The position numbers and the translations under genes were made by a program. A stretch of DNA of 64,000 nucleotides from JAWXCE01 sp033764775 (GTDB lineage Bacteria > Pseudomonadota > Alphaproteobacteria > Rhizobiales > Rhodomicrobiaceae), in assembly GCA_033764775.1 (NCBI GenBank), contig JANRIQ010000002.1:1-64000 (forward strand), read 5' to 3'. Position 1 is the stretch's first letter. Every line of letters starts with the position of its first letter. Under the pieces are notes generated by a model. It searched no databases. It was not told the origin of the DNA and saw only the letters and a program-made list of their open reading frames with translations. Shown piece after piece: positions 1 to 10,031 of the stretch.

Positions 1-1
1 C

Positions 2-804
2 CTCAAGAGCGAAGAGAACATCACGGGCCGCGTCATCGACATCATCGCCCCCATCGGCAAGGGCCAGCGCGCCCTGCTGGTCGCCCCGCCCAAGAGCGGC
101 AAGACCGTGATGATGCAGCACATCGCCCACGCGATTGCCGCCAACTACCCCGAGAGCATCATGATGGTGCTGCTGGTGGACGAGCGCCCGGAAGAAGTGA
201 CCGAGATGCAGCGCACCGTCAAGGGCGAGGTCATCGCCTCGACCTTCGACGAGCCCGCCGCGCGCCACGTGCACGTGGCCGAAATGGTGATCGAGCGCGC
301 CAAGCGCCTGGTCGAACTCAAGAAGGACGTGGTGATCCTGCTGGACTCCATCACCCGCCTGGCCCGCGCCTACAACAACGTCGTGCCCTCCTCGGGCAAG
401 GTGCTGACAGGTGGTGTGGACGCCAACGCCCTGCAACGCCCCAAGCGTTTCCTGGGCGCAGCCCGCAATGTGGAGGAAGGCGGCTCGCTGACCATCATCG
501 CCACGGCCCTGGTGGACACCGGCAGCCGCATGGACGAGGTGATCTTCGAGGAGTTCAAGGGCACCGGCAACTCCGAGATCATCCTCGACCGGAAAGTGGC
601 GGACAAGCGCACCTTCCCGGCCATCGACATTGCGCGCTCCGGCACGCGCAAGGAGGAGCTGCTGGTGCCGCCCGCCCAGCTCAAGAAGATGTTCGTGCTG
701 CGCCGCATCCTCAACCCCATGGGCTCGATGGACGCCATTGAGTTCCTTCTCGACAAGCTGAAGAACACGAAGAACAACGCCGACTTCTTCGACAGCATGA
801 ACAC

Positions 805-808
<4 letters not shown>
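2..808 (+). CDS. rho: Transcription termination factor Rho (5'-truncated by window edge)
   Basis: This is the C-terminal 268 residues of Rho, the hexameric RNA-dependent ATPase that ends transcription at Rho-dependent sites. The frame is open from base 2, so the N-terminal RNA-binding domain lies outside the window. The visible part is the RecA-like motor: Walker A PPKSGKT at residues 29-35 of the fragment, a Walker B strand VVILLDSITRLARAYN, and the R-loop GGVDANALQRPKRF. It ends NADFFDSMNT, a typical alphaproteobacterial Rho ending. Full-length Rho has about 420 residues, so about 150 are missing. The TAG stop overlaps the stop of the opposing gene by four bases (CTAG). rho next to mnmE-mnmG is the usual alphaproteobacterial order. 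Confidence 0.97.
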
Positions 809-2826
<2,018 letters not shown>

Positions 2827-2912
2827 GGCGGCTCGCTTGGCTTGTCGGTTGCGCAACGCGTCTGCGTCATCATAGTTGCTCGGGCAGGGACTGCAAATGC
2901 GAGGAGCGCAGT

Positions 2913-4217
2913 TTGGCGACCGTGAATGACACGATCTATGCGCTGTCGAGCGCTCCGGGCCGGGCCGGCGTCGCCGTGTTCCGCGTCTCGGGGCCGGGCG
3001 CACGTCGCGTTGTGGAGGCGATGTGCGGGGCCTCGCCAAAGCCTCGCCGGGCGAGTCTCCGCAAGCTCCGTCATCCTGTTTCACGTGAAACGCTGGATCG
3101 CGGACTTGTTCTGTGGCTCCCCGGCCCCGCCAGTTTCACGGGCGAGGATATGGCCGAGTTGCACACCCATGGCGGCAAGGCCGTGGTGACGGCGGTTCTG
3201 GAGGCGTTTGCGGCCGCCGGGTTGCGCCCCGCAGAGGCTGGCGAGTTTACGCGACGCGCGTTCGAGAACGGTCGGTTCGATCTCACCGAGGCGGAGGGCC
3301 TCGCCGATCTGATCGACGCTGAAACAGAGGAGCAGCGCGTCCAAGCGCTCCGCCAGGCGGACGGAGCTTTGCGGGAGGCGTTAGAGGGCTGGCGACACGG
3401 GATTTTGCAAGCTCAGGCGGCGTTGGAGGCCGCCATCGATTTCTCCGATGAGGCGGATGTTCCAGCGCAGGCAGTGTCCACCGCCCGCGGCATTGTCGAG
3501 CGGCTTAAGAGCGAGATCGATGCGCGGCTCGCCGACGGCCGTCGCGGCGAAATTCTGCGCGACGGATTGCGCGTGGTGATCGCTGGCCCGCCCAACGCCG
3601 GCAAATCCAGCCTGCTGAACGCCTTGGCCGGGCGGGACGCGGCCATCGTCTCCGAGACGGCGGGTACAACGCGGGACGTGATCGAGGTGCGGCTCGATCT
3701 CGGCGGTTTTCCGGTGATTGTGTCGGATACGGCGGGCATCCGCGAGGCTGACGACGCCGTGGAGCTGGAGGGTGTGCGGCGCGCGCGGGCGGCGGCGCGC
3801 GCGGCTGATGTGGTGGTGTGGCTCTCGCCTGTGGACGCGCCGCAGCAGCCTCCCGCGAGTTTATCCGGCGCGACAGTGTGGATGGTCGCGTCCAAAATCG
3901 ACCTGGGGCCAAAGCATGACGACGGGGTTTCGGTCGTCACGGGCGAAGGGCTGCAGCTTTTGGCGCAGCGGCTGACCCTTGCCGCCCACCAGCCCCGCGA
4001 CGAGGCTCCTGCGCTCATCACCCGCGCTAGGCATCGCCGCGAAATTGAGGCGGCCCGCCGCGCGCTCGACGATTTCCAGATGGGCGATCCGGACGCTGTG
4101 GAGTTGCGGGCGGAGGACCTGCGCGCCGCCGCTTTCGCGCTTGGCCGCCTCACCGGGCGCGTCGATGTGGAGCATGTGCTGGGTGAAATTTTCTCGCAGT
4201 TCTGCATTGGAAAGTGA
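2913..4217 (+). CDS. mnmE: tRNA modification GTPase MnmE
   Basis: MnmE (TrmE) works with MnmG to place the 5-carboxymethylaminomethyl group on U34 of several tRNAs. The product has 434 residues. It shows an N-terminal tetrahydrofolate-binding domain (DTIYALSSAPGRAGVAVFR), an inserted G domain with P-loop GPPNAGKSS at about 225-233, TAGTTRDVIEV, and DTAG, and ends with FCIGK, whose cysteine is conserved in the family. I chose the TTG at 2913 because GAGGAG lies seven bases upstream; a GTG at 2922 gives a protein three residues shorter with poor spacing. A parS-type 16-mer lies inside the gene and encodes VSRET. Confidence 0.95.
   Translation: MATVNDTIYALSSAPGRAGVAVFRVSGPGARRVVEAMCGASPKPRRASLRKLRHPVSRETLDRGLVLWLPGPASFTGEDMAELHTHGGKAVVTAVLEAFAAAGLRPAEAGEFTRRAFENGRFDLTEAEGLADLIDAETEEQRVQALRQADGALREALEGWRHGILQAQAALEAAIDFSDEADVPAQAVSTARGIVERLKSEIDARLADGRRGEILRDGLRVVIAGPPNAGKSSLLNALAGRDAAIVSETAGTTRDVIEVRLDLGGFPVIVSDTAGIREADDAVELEGVRRARAAARAADVVVWLSPVDAPQQPPASLSGATVWMVASKIDLGPKHDDGVSVVTGEGLQLLAQRLTLAAHQPRDEAPALITRARHRREIEAARRALDDFQMGDPDAVELRAEDLRAAAFALGRLTGRVDVEHVLGEIFSQFCIGK
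3077..3092 (+). promoter_or_regulatory. parS site 1, inside mnmE
   Basis: TGTTTCACGTGAAACG matches the bacterial ParB-binding consensus TGTTTCACGTGAAACA at 15 of 16 positions. It lies within the mnmE coding frame, read as Val-Ser-Arg-Glu-Thr. parA and parB are about 4 kb downstream, so ParB is the expected binder. The match is seen directly; binding is inferred from the conserved site. Confidence 0.85.
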
Positions 4218-4270
4218 GCGGAACCAGAAACCGGGCTGCATCGTTCTAGCGGGCCAATATGGAGGTTCCC

Positions 4271-4456
4271 ATGACCGCATCGCTGATAAAGCCGATTTCC
4301 GTACGGGATTATCTTCTGTCGCGCGGGCTGGAGACGCCGGGCCGCCGCATCGCCACGGCCGCGCGGGAGATCCGCCTTCCCTTCAATATGCGCCAACTTC
4401 GCGGGGTGGAGCCACGACGGCTGCGTTTGCCGGCGGCTGCAGGCTTCGGGGACTGA
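4271..4456 (+). CDS. Small hypothetical protein (61 aa)
   Basis: A short frame beginning MTASLIKPISVRDYLLSRG, preceded by GGAGG five bases before the ATG at 4271. An ATG at 4259 in the same frame has no such site. The product is basic (many Arg) and soluble, with no signal peptide or membrane segment. It ends one base before the GTG of the next small gene, so the two are probably translated together. I do not recognise the family. The ribosome site and tight coupling favour a real gene, but it could be a non-conserved frame. Confidence 0.5.
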   Translation: MTASLIKPISVRDYLLSRGLETPGRRIATAAREIRLPFNMRQLRGVEPRRLRLPAAAGFGD

Positions 4457-4457
4457 C

Positions 4458-4649
4458 GTGGCGGCGAAGTCGAAAAAGCAGCAAATGGCGGCGGGTGCGG
4501 CCCTCGCCGCCAAGCGTGGAGAGCAAGACCCGGATGAGCTGGAAGGGGCCTCGCGGGAGATGTACGACTCCATGACCGAGAAGGAGCTCGACGATATGGC
4601 CTCCGTCAAACGCTCCAAGTTGCCGCGAACAGCCCCCCAAAAACGGTGA
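4458..4649 (+). CDS. DUF3008 family small protein
   Basis: A 63-residue protein starting at GTG 4458: MAAKSKKQQMAAGAALAAKRG, then EGASREMYDSMTEKELDDMAS and a basic end with KRSKLPR. This pattern (AKSK.QQ.AAGAALAAKRG, then ASR.MY.SM.E.EL) is that of DUF3008, small charged proteins common in proteobacteria with no assigned role. It is predicted to be helical and nucleoid- or RNA-like in charge, but that is only a guess. It sits between mnmE and mnmG, which are normally adjacent. Confidence 0.8.
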   Translation: MAAKSKKQQMAAGAALAAKRGEQDPDELEGASREMYDSMTEKELDDMASVKRSKLPRTAPQKR

Positions 4650-4708
4650 TCTTTCACGTCGCTTGGCGGCGTGGTAATGGTGTTGGCGAAACAAACTTCA
4701 GCACCGCC

Positions 4709-6568
4709 ATGAAAACTGCATTCGACGTCATCGTAATCGGCGGCGGCCACGCTGGCTGTGAAGCCGCAGCCGCAGCCGCTCGCATGGGCGCACACACCGC
4801 GCTCATCACCCACAAACTCGAAACCATCGGCGAGATGTCGTGCAACCCCGCAATCGGAGGGCTTGGCAAGGGTCACCTCGTGCGCGAGGTGGATGCGCTT
4901 GACGGGCTGATGGCGCGAGTGATCGACCAAGCGGGCATCCAGTTCCGTGTGCTGAACCGCTCCAAGGGCGCGGCGGTGCAAGGTCCGCGCGCGCAAGCCG
5001 ACCGCAAGCTTTACAAGCGCGCCATGCAGGAGGCGCTCGCCAACTGCGCCAATCTCACCTTGATCGCCGACGCGGTCGAGGATGTGGGCGTGAACGAAGC
5101 CCGCGTCGCCTCGGTCGCGACGAAAAGCGGCGCGGTTTATGGCTGCGGCGCTGTGGTGGTGACGACTGGCACGTTTCTTAAGGGTGTCATCCACATCGGC
5201 GACCTACGCACGCCCGCTGGGCGCGTCGGCGAGGGGCCGGCGATCGCCTTGTCGGATCGGCTTTACGCGCTTGGGCTCCGCATGGGCCGCTTGAAGACCG
5301 GCACGCCCGCGCGGCTCGACGGCCGCACCATCGCCTGGGAGCAGCTGGAGCCGCAGCACGGGGACGATCCGCCCCAACCATTCTCCTTTTTGACCGAGCG
5401 CATCGAGACGCCGCAGGTTCCGTGCTTCATCACGCACACGACGGCTGAGACGCACGCGGTCATCGAAGAAAACCTGCGCCTATCCGCCGTATATTCCGGC
5501 CGGATCGAGGGCGTGGGGCCGCGCTATTGCCCGTCCATCGAGGACAAGGTGGTGAGGTTCCGCGACCGCACGGCGCATCAGATTTTCCTTGAGCCGGAGG
5601 GGCTCGACGACCACACGATTTATCCCAACGGCATTTCGACATCGCTGCCGGAGGGCGTGCAGCGGGCTCTCATCGCCACGATCCCCGGACTTGAGAGGGC
5701 GGCGATCCTGCGCCCGGGCTATGCGATCGAATATGATTATGTCGATCCGCGGGAGTTAACCGCGACGCTGGAGGTGAAGCGGCTTAAGGGCCTGTTTCTC
5801 GCTGGGCAAATCAACGGCACCACGGGCTATGAGGAAGCGGCCGGGCAAGGCCTGGTGGCGGGCGTCAACGCGGCGCTGCGGGCGGGCGGCGGCGGCGCGT
5901 TCACTCTCTCGCGGGCGGATGCGTATCTGGGGGTGATGATCGACGATTTGGTGACGCGAGGCGTGTCCGAACCCTATCGCATGTTCACAAGCCGCGCCGA
6001 ATATCGGCTGAAGCTGCGCGCCGACAACGCCGACGCCCGCTTGACCGAGATAGGCGCCGCTGCCGGATGCGTCGGGCGGGAGCGGCGCGAGGCGTTCGCG
6101 GCCAAGCAGGCCAAGATCGCAGAGGGCGAGCGCATGCTGCGCGGGCTTTCGTTGACGCCGGCGGAGGCCGGACGCGCTGGCCTGCATTTGAACAGCGACG
6201 GGCGACGTCGCACGGCTTACGATCTGCTGGCCTTTCCGAACATCACCTTCGAACGGCTCACGGCTGTTTGGCCCGAACTGGCCGGCATCGAGCCGCCCAT
6301 CGCCGTGCAGTTGGAGACGGACGCGCGCTACGCCGTCTATCTCGACCGGCAGGAGGCGAGCGTTGCGGCGTTGCGGAGGGACGAAGCGGTCCCCATCCCT
6401 GCGCATATGGATTTTCACGCCATCGCGGGCCTATCGAACGAGGTTCGGCAGAAGCTCGCCAGCCATGCGCCCGCGACGCTCGCCCAGGCCGCTGCAATCG
6501 AGGGCGTGACGCCGGCTGCGCTCATGCTGCTTGTCTCCCACATCAAGCGTCTCGACAAAGCGGGCTAG
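4709..6568 (+). CDS. mnmG: tRNA uridine-5-carboxymethylaminomethyl modification enzyme MnmG
   Basis: MnmG (GidA) is the FAD-dependent partner of MnmE in tRNA wobble-uridine modification. The product has 619 residues, the normal family length. It starts MKTAFDVIVIGGGHAGCEAA, an N-terminal Rossmann FAD site with GGGHAG, and carries the GidA signatures GPRYCPSIEDKVVRF and PNGISTSLP and the substrate-loop sequence GQINGTTGYEEAAGQG. The ATG at 4709 is preferred over upstream in-frame starts because family proteins begin just before the FAD motif. Its TAG stop is overlapped by parS site 2, and rsmG starts 26 bases later. Confidence 0.97.
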   Translation: MKTAFDVIVIGGGHAGCEAAAAAARMGAHTALITHKLETIGEMSCNPAIGGLGKGHLVREVDALDGLMARVIDQAGIQFRVLNRSKGAAVQGPRAQADRKLYKRAMQEALANCANLTLIADAVEDVGVNEARVASVATKSGAVYGCGAVVVTTGTFLKGVIHIGDLRTPAGRVGEGPAIALSDRLYALGLRMGRLKTGTPARLDGRTIAWEQLEPQHGDDPPQPFSFLTERIETPQVPCFITHTTAETHAVIEENLRLSAVYSGRIEGVGPRYCPSIEDKVVRFRDRTAHQIFLEPEGLDDHTIYPNGISTSLPEGVQRALIATIPGLERAAILRPGYAIEYDYVDPRELTATLEVKRLKGLFLAGQINGTTGYEEAAGQGLVAGVNAALRAGGGGAFTLSRADAYLGVMIDDLVTRGVSEPYRMFTSRAEYRLKLRADNADARLTEIGAAAGCVGRERREAFAAKQAKIAEGERMLRGLSLTPAEAGRAGLHLNSDGRRRTAYDLLAFPNITFERLTAVWPELAGIEPPIAVQLETDARYAVYLDRQEASVAALRRDEAVPIPAHMDFHAIAGLSNEVRQKLASHAPATLAQAAAIEGVTPAALMLLVSHIKRLDKAG

Positions 6569-6582
6569 TTTCACGTGAAACA
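6567..6582 (+). promoter_or_regulatory. parS site 2, overlapping the mnmG stop codon
   Basis: AGTTTCACGTGAAACA matches the ParB-binding consensus at 15 of 16 positions. Its first two bases are the last two of the mnmG stop codon, and the rest occupies the short mnmG-rsmG gap. The rsmG start is 12 bases beyond it, so the site leaves little space for a ribosome site. Confidence 0.87.
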
Positions 6583-6594
6583 CGGCCGGCGACG

Positions 6595-7242
6595 ATGACC
6601 GCTCAATACGGCCCAAGAGAATTCGCCCGGGACTTCAGCGTTTCACGTGAAACGCTGGAGCGTTTCGAGCAGTACGCGGCCTTGCTTGGACGCTGGGGCA
6701 AGGCGGTCAATCTCATCGGCCCCGCCACCGCGTCGGACATCTGGCGGCGCCATTTCGCCGACAGCGCGCAATTGCTGGCGCTTGCCCCAAGCTTTCGCAC
6801 ATGGGTCGATCTTGGCTCCGGCGCCGGTTTCCCAGGCCTCGTCATTGCCATCCTCACGGCGAATCAGGAAGATCGAGCGGTGCATCTGGTCGAGAGTAAC
6901 GCTCGCAAATGCGCGTTTTTGTCAGATGTGGCGCGTCGGACTGGCGTGGAGGTTCGCGTTCACGACAAGCGCGTCGCTGATGCGACGCGCGAGATCGGCG
7001 TGGCGGACGTGGTGAGCGCGCGGGCGCTCGCGCCGCTGCCGGATCTTCTGGGTCATGCGGTGGGATTTATGCGGGACGGCGGGTTCGGATTGTTCCCCAA
7101 AGGCCGCGACGCGCAGAAAGAGATCGAAGACGCGCGGCGAGACTGGGCCTTTCAGTGGAAAACATCGCCGTCAAGGACTGACAGCGAGGCGCAAATCATC
7201 AAGGTGTGGAGCCTTGAGGCAAAAAGGGATAAGGGGCTGTGA
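6595..7242 (+). CDS. rsmG: 16S rRNA (guanine(527)-N7)-methyltransferase RsmG
   Basis: RsmG (GidB) methylates N7 of G527 in 16S rRNA using S-adenosylmethionine. The product has 215 residues. The SAM site DLGSGAGFPGLV lies at about 73-84, followed by VESNARKCAFL and VVSARALAPL, all family features. The ATG at 6595 gives the usual short N-terminus MTAQYGPREF. Residues 15-20 read SVSRET because parS site 3 is embedded there. The gene ends in a GTGA overlap with parA, so rsmG-parA-parB is one translational unit. Confidence 0.96.
   Translation: MTAQYGPREFARDFSVSRETLERFEQYAALLGRWGKAVNLIGPATASDIWRRHFADSAQLLALAPSFRTWVDLGSGAGFPGLVIAILTANQEDRAVHLVESNARKCAFLSDVARRTGVEVRVHDKRVADATREIGVADVVSARALAPLPDLLGHAVGFMRDGGFGLFPKGRDAQKEIEDARRDWAFQWKTSPSRTDSEAQIIKVWSLEAKRDKGL
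6639..6654 (+). promoter_or_regulatory. parS site 3, inside rsmG
   Basis: CGTTTCACGTGAAACG is the core of a perfect 18-base palindrome (6638-6655, GCGTTTCACGTGAAACGC). It has the full TTTCACGTGAAA centre of parS and differs from the consensus only at the outermost bases. It lies near the 5' end of rsmG, 57 bases from site 2, and is read in the same frame as site 1 (VSRET). Confidence 0.87.
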
Positions 7243-8069
7243 GCAGACATTTCACGCATACCGCGCTCCGCGTGCTGGCGGTGGCGAACCAGAAGGGCGG
7301 CGTCGGCAAAACCACGACCGCCATTAATCTCGGCGCGGCGCTGGCCTCCGCCGGGCAGAAAACGCTGGTCATCGACCTCGACCCGCAGGGCAACGCCTCC
7401 ACAGGGCTGGGCGTGCCGGAAGAGAACCGTCCTGTCTCCACCTATGACGTGCTCGGCGGCAGTGCGGCGATGGAGCAGGCCATGGTGCAAACCATGATCC
7501 CGGGCCTGTATGTCGCCCCGGCGACGCGCGACCTGGCCGGCCTTGAGCCTGAGATCGCCGCGGCCCCAAACCGGGCGTACTTCCTGCGCGACGCCATCGT
7601 CTCGCTGAAGGCGTCGGAGCACGACCGCCCGCCGCACGACCGCCTCGCCTATGTCCTCATCGATTGCCCGCCGTCGCTGAACATTCTGACGCTGAACGCC
7701 ATGGCCGCCTCGGACTCGGTTCTCGTGCCAGTGCAGTGCGAGTTCTTCGCGCTCGAAGGCATCACCCAGCTCAAGGAAACCATCGACTTCGTGCGCGCCA
7801 GCCTTAATCCGACGCTGGAGATCCATGGCGTGGTTCTGACCATGCACGACAGCCGCACCAAGCTCGCCGACGAAGTGGCGACCGAGGTTCGCAGCTTCTT
7901 TAAGGATAAGGTGTTCGCGACCGTGATCCCGCGCAACGTGGCGGTGGCCGAAGCTCCGTCGCACGGTCAGCCCGTCCAGCTTTACAACAGCCGCAGCCCC
8001 GGCAGCCGCGCCTACACCGAACTGGCGGCGGAGATCATTCGCCGCGAAGAACACGCCTCCGCCGCTTGA
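7239..8069 (+). CDS. parA: Chromosome partitioning ATPase ParA
   Basis: ParA binds non-specific DNA as an ATP dimer and moves ParB-parS complexes, segregating the origin region. The product has 276 residues. The deviant Walker A KGGVGKT (residues 19-25) with its signature lysine, the DLDPQGNASTGLG switch, and VLIDCPPSLNILTLNA are all present. The GTG start overlaps the rsmG stop, and AAGGGG lies just upstream. The 14 residues before the first strand are short, so this is a chromosomal Soj-type ParA without a plasmid-type HTH extension. parB follows 25 bases later. Confidence 0.97.
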   Translation: MSRHFTHTALRVLAVANQKGGVGKTTTAINLGAALASAGQKTLVIDLDPQGNASTGLGVPEENRPVSTYDVLGGSAAMEQAMVQTMIPGLYVAPATRDLAGLEPEIAAAPNRAYFLRDAIVSLKASEHDRPPHDRLAYVLIDCPPSLNILTLNAMAASDSVLVPVQCEFFALEGITQLKETIDFVRASLNPTLEIHGVVLTMHDSRTKLADEVATEVRSFFKDKVFATVIPRNVAVAEAPSHGQPVQLYNSRSPGSRAYTELAAEIIRREEHASAA

Positions 8070-8094
8070 CCGTCCAGACGCCGAAGGAACGACC

Positions 8095-8997
8095 ATGAAC
8101 GCTTCCGCTCCACTGCCTAAAAACCGCCTGGGCCGCGGTCTCGCCTCCCTCATCGGCGATAATCCGCCGATCGCGGGCCGCGTGCTGCCAAACCAGGGCG
8201 AGCAGCGGCTGGTGCCCATCGACAAGGTGCGGCCAAGCGCTTTCAACCCGCGCAAGAGCTTCGATGAGGCGGAGCTGGATGAACTCGCCGCCTCCATTCG
8301 CGAGCGCGGGCTCGTGCAGCCGCTCGTGGTGAGGCCCACCGGCGTCCAGGGTCAGGACTACGAGATTGTAGCGGGCGAACGGCGGTGGCGAGCGGCTCAA
8401 CGGGCCGGCGTACATCTGATCGCTGTCATTGTCCGCGCGCTCACAGATCAAGAAGCGCTTGAGATCGCGATCATCGAGAACGTGCAGCGCGCCGACCTTA
8501 ACGCGATTGAGGAAGCGACCGGATATCGCGAGTTGATCAACCGTTTCGGCTATAAGCAGGAGGAGCTGGCCGACATCATCGGCAAAAGCCGTAGCCATCT
8601 CGCCAACACGATGCGCCTTCTCAAGCTGCCGGACAGCGTGCAGAAGCTGGTTCGCTCGGGAGAGTTAAGCGCCGGCCACGCCCGCGCGCTTGTAGGCCGC
8701 GACGATGCGGAGACGGTGGCGCGCGAGATCGTGAAGGAGGGATTGAACGTTCGCGATGTGGAGGCGCTGTTCCAGGCGAAGAAGGCCGCGGAGCCGGGCC
8801 GGGCTGGGGGCGGCGCGGCCGCCGCGGTGATTCCCAAGGACGCCGACACGCGCGCAGCCGAACGCGAGATGTGCGACGCGCTCGGCCTTGCGGTCGTTGT
8901 CAGCCCGGGCGCGAACAACACGGGCGAAATCATCATTCGCTACAAGTCCCTCGACCAGTTCGAGACGGTTCGCACGCGCCTCATCGCTCGGCGTTGA
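8095..8997 (+). CDS. parB: Chromosome partitioning protein ParB
   Basis: ParB is the CTP-dependent clamp that loads at parS and spreads on flanking DNA. It has 300 residues. An N-terminal NRLGRGLASLIGD segment is the ParA-contact motif. The ParB/Srx domain follows, with the CTP-binding box GERRWRA at 94-100 and ENVQRADLNAIEEA. The helix-turn-helix is around YKQEELADIIGKSRSHLANT, and the C-terminal dimerisation segment ends RTRLIARR. GAAGGAA precedes the ATG. Three parS sites within 6 kb upstream are its probable targets. Its 3' end overlaps the convergent holA by 17 bases. Confidence 0.97.
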   Translation: MNASAPLPKNRLGRGLASLIGDNPPIAGRVLPNQGEQRLVPIDKVRPSAFNPRKSFDEAELDELAASIRERGLVQPLVVRPTGVQGQDYEIVAGERRWRAAQRAGVHLIAVIVRALTDQEALEIAIIENVQRADLNAIEEATGYRELINRFGYKQEELADIIGKSRSHLANTMRLLKLPDSVQKLVRSGELSAGHARALVGRDDAETVAREIVKEGLNVRDVEALFQAKKAAEPGRAGGGAAAAVIPKDADTRAAEREMCDALGLAVVVSPGANNTGEIIIRYKSLDQFETVRTRLIARR

Positions 8998-10015
8998 CGG
9001 GCCGCGCGAGCGCCGCGATGCGTATGACGGCGCTCTCCATTAGGCTGGTTTCCAAGGCGGGGTTCAGGCGGCTGGCGCGGACGGCGTCGCCCAGCGCGGC
9101 GATGGTTTGCGCAAGGTTGGCCGACGACCATGTGCGGATTTGCGATGAAAACGTGCGCTCGGCCTTGAAGAACAGCGGCGGTCGCAGGCATTTTACCGCC
9201 GTGGCGAATGGTTCGCCCTGATCCATCCGCGCGCGCACACGAAGCAGCCGCAAGCCGTGGCTGTTGAGCATCGCGAGAAGCGCTTGCGGCGACAGGCCGG
9301 CGCTGACCAGCTTCGACGCCTGGCGCAGGGCCGCAGGCGCCTGGCCGGAAAACGCCGCATTGACCACCGCGTCGGCGACTCCGTCAAGCGGGTCTCCCAC
9401 ACACGCTTCGATGGCTTCAGCAGTGACGACGCCGTCCCCCGCGGCGTAAAGACAAAGCTTCTCCATCTCGGTGCGGGCGAGCGCGGCGTTTGCGGCGAAC
9501 GCGTGCTTCAGCGTTTTCAGTGCGTCGCCATCGAGCTTCAGTCCGGCGCGCGCGGCGCTGGTCTCGATCAAAGCCGCGACGCTGTCCACGTCGTCGCCGT
9601 AGCACGGGAGCGCGGCTAGATCGGCGCGGGTCTCGAACAGGGCGCGCAGCTTCGAGCTTTTTGCCAGCGCCCCGGCTTCGATGACAAGCCGCGCGGATGT
9701 GGAGGGCGCCAGCGCATGAGAGACGTCGTCCGCGCTCAACGCCGGCGCACCCTTTGCCCACACGACGGGCGGCCCGCCGAACATGGGCAGCGTGCCGAGT
9801 TCGACCGCGAGCCGGGCCGGGTCCTGGGCCATATCGCTTTCGGTGAGGCGGATGATGTCTGAGGCGGGTTTGGCGGCGGCGCTCAAGGCGCGGCACAGTT
9901 CGCGCGCTCGATCCGCCACGCCGACAGCGTCGGCCCCGTAAACCAGATAGCCAACGAAATTAGGCTTAGGCGATCGGATGAGCCGGGCTACATCGTCGGA
10001 TTTGACCGCCACCAC
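8981..10015 (-). CDS. holA: DNA polymerase III subunit delta
   Basis: HolA is the delta subunit of the clamp loader, which opens the beta sliding clamp. The product has 344 residues when begun at GTG 10015 (MVAVKSDDVARLIR...), about the usual length; the longer open frame overlaps lptE and lacks family character. It shows NFVGYLVYGADAVGVADRARELC at the N-terminus (degenerate P-loop region) and the helical C-terminal domain with LLAMLNSHGLRLLRVR. It lies 16 bases after lptE in leuS-lptE-holA, the standard order. Confidence 0.92.
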   Translation of the reverse strand: MVAVKSDDVARLIRSPKPNFVGYLVYGADAVGVADRARELCRALSAAAKPASDIIRLTESDMAQDPARLAVELGTLPMFGGPPVVWAKGAPALSADDVSHALAPSTSARLVIEAGALAKSSKLRALFETRADLAALPCYGDDVDSVAALIETSAARAGLKLDGDALKTLKHAFAANAALARTEMEKLCLYAAGDGVVTAEAIEACVGDPLDGVADAVVNAAFSGQAPAALRQASKLVSAGLSPQALLAMLNSHGLRLLRVRARMDQGEPFATAVKCLRPPLFFKAERTFSSQIRTWSSANLAQTIAALGDAVRASRLNPALETSLMESAVIRIAALARPVNAER

Positions 10016-10031
10016 GGCGGCGACCCCGCGT

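Noticed and set aside
3413..5194. Long minus-strand open frame opposite mnmE and mnmG
   Set aside because: It runs antisense to two clear genes. The composition follows from high GC, and there is no domain or ribosome site.
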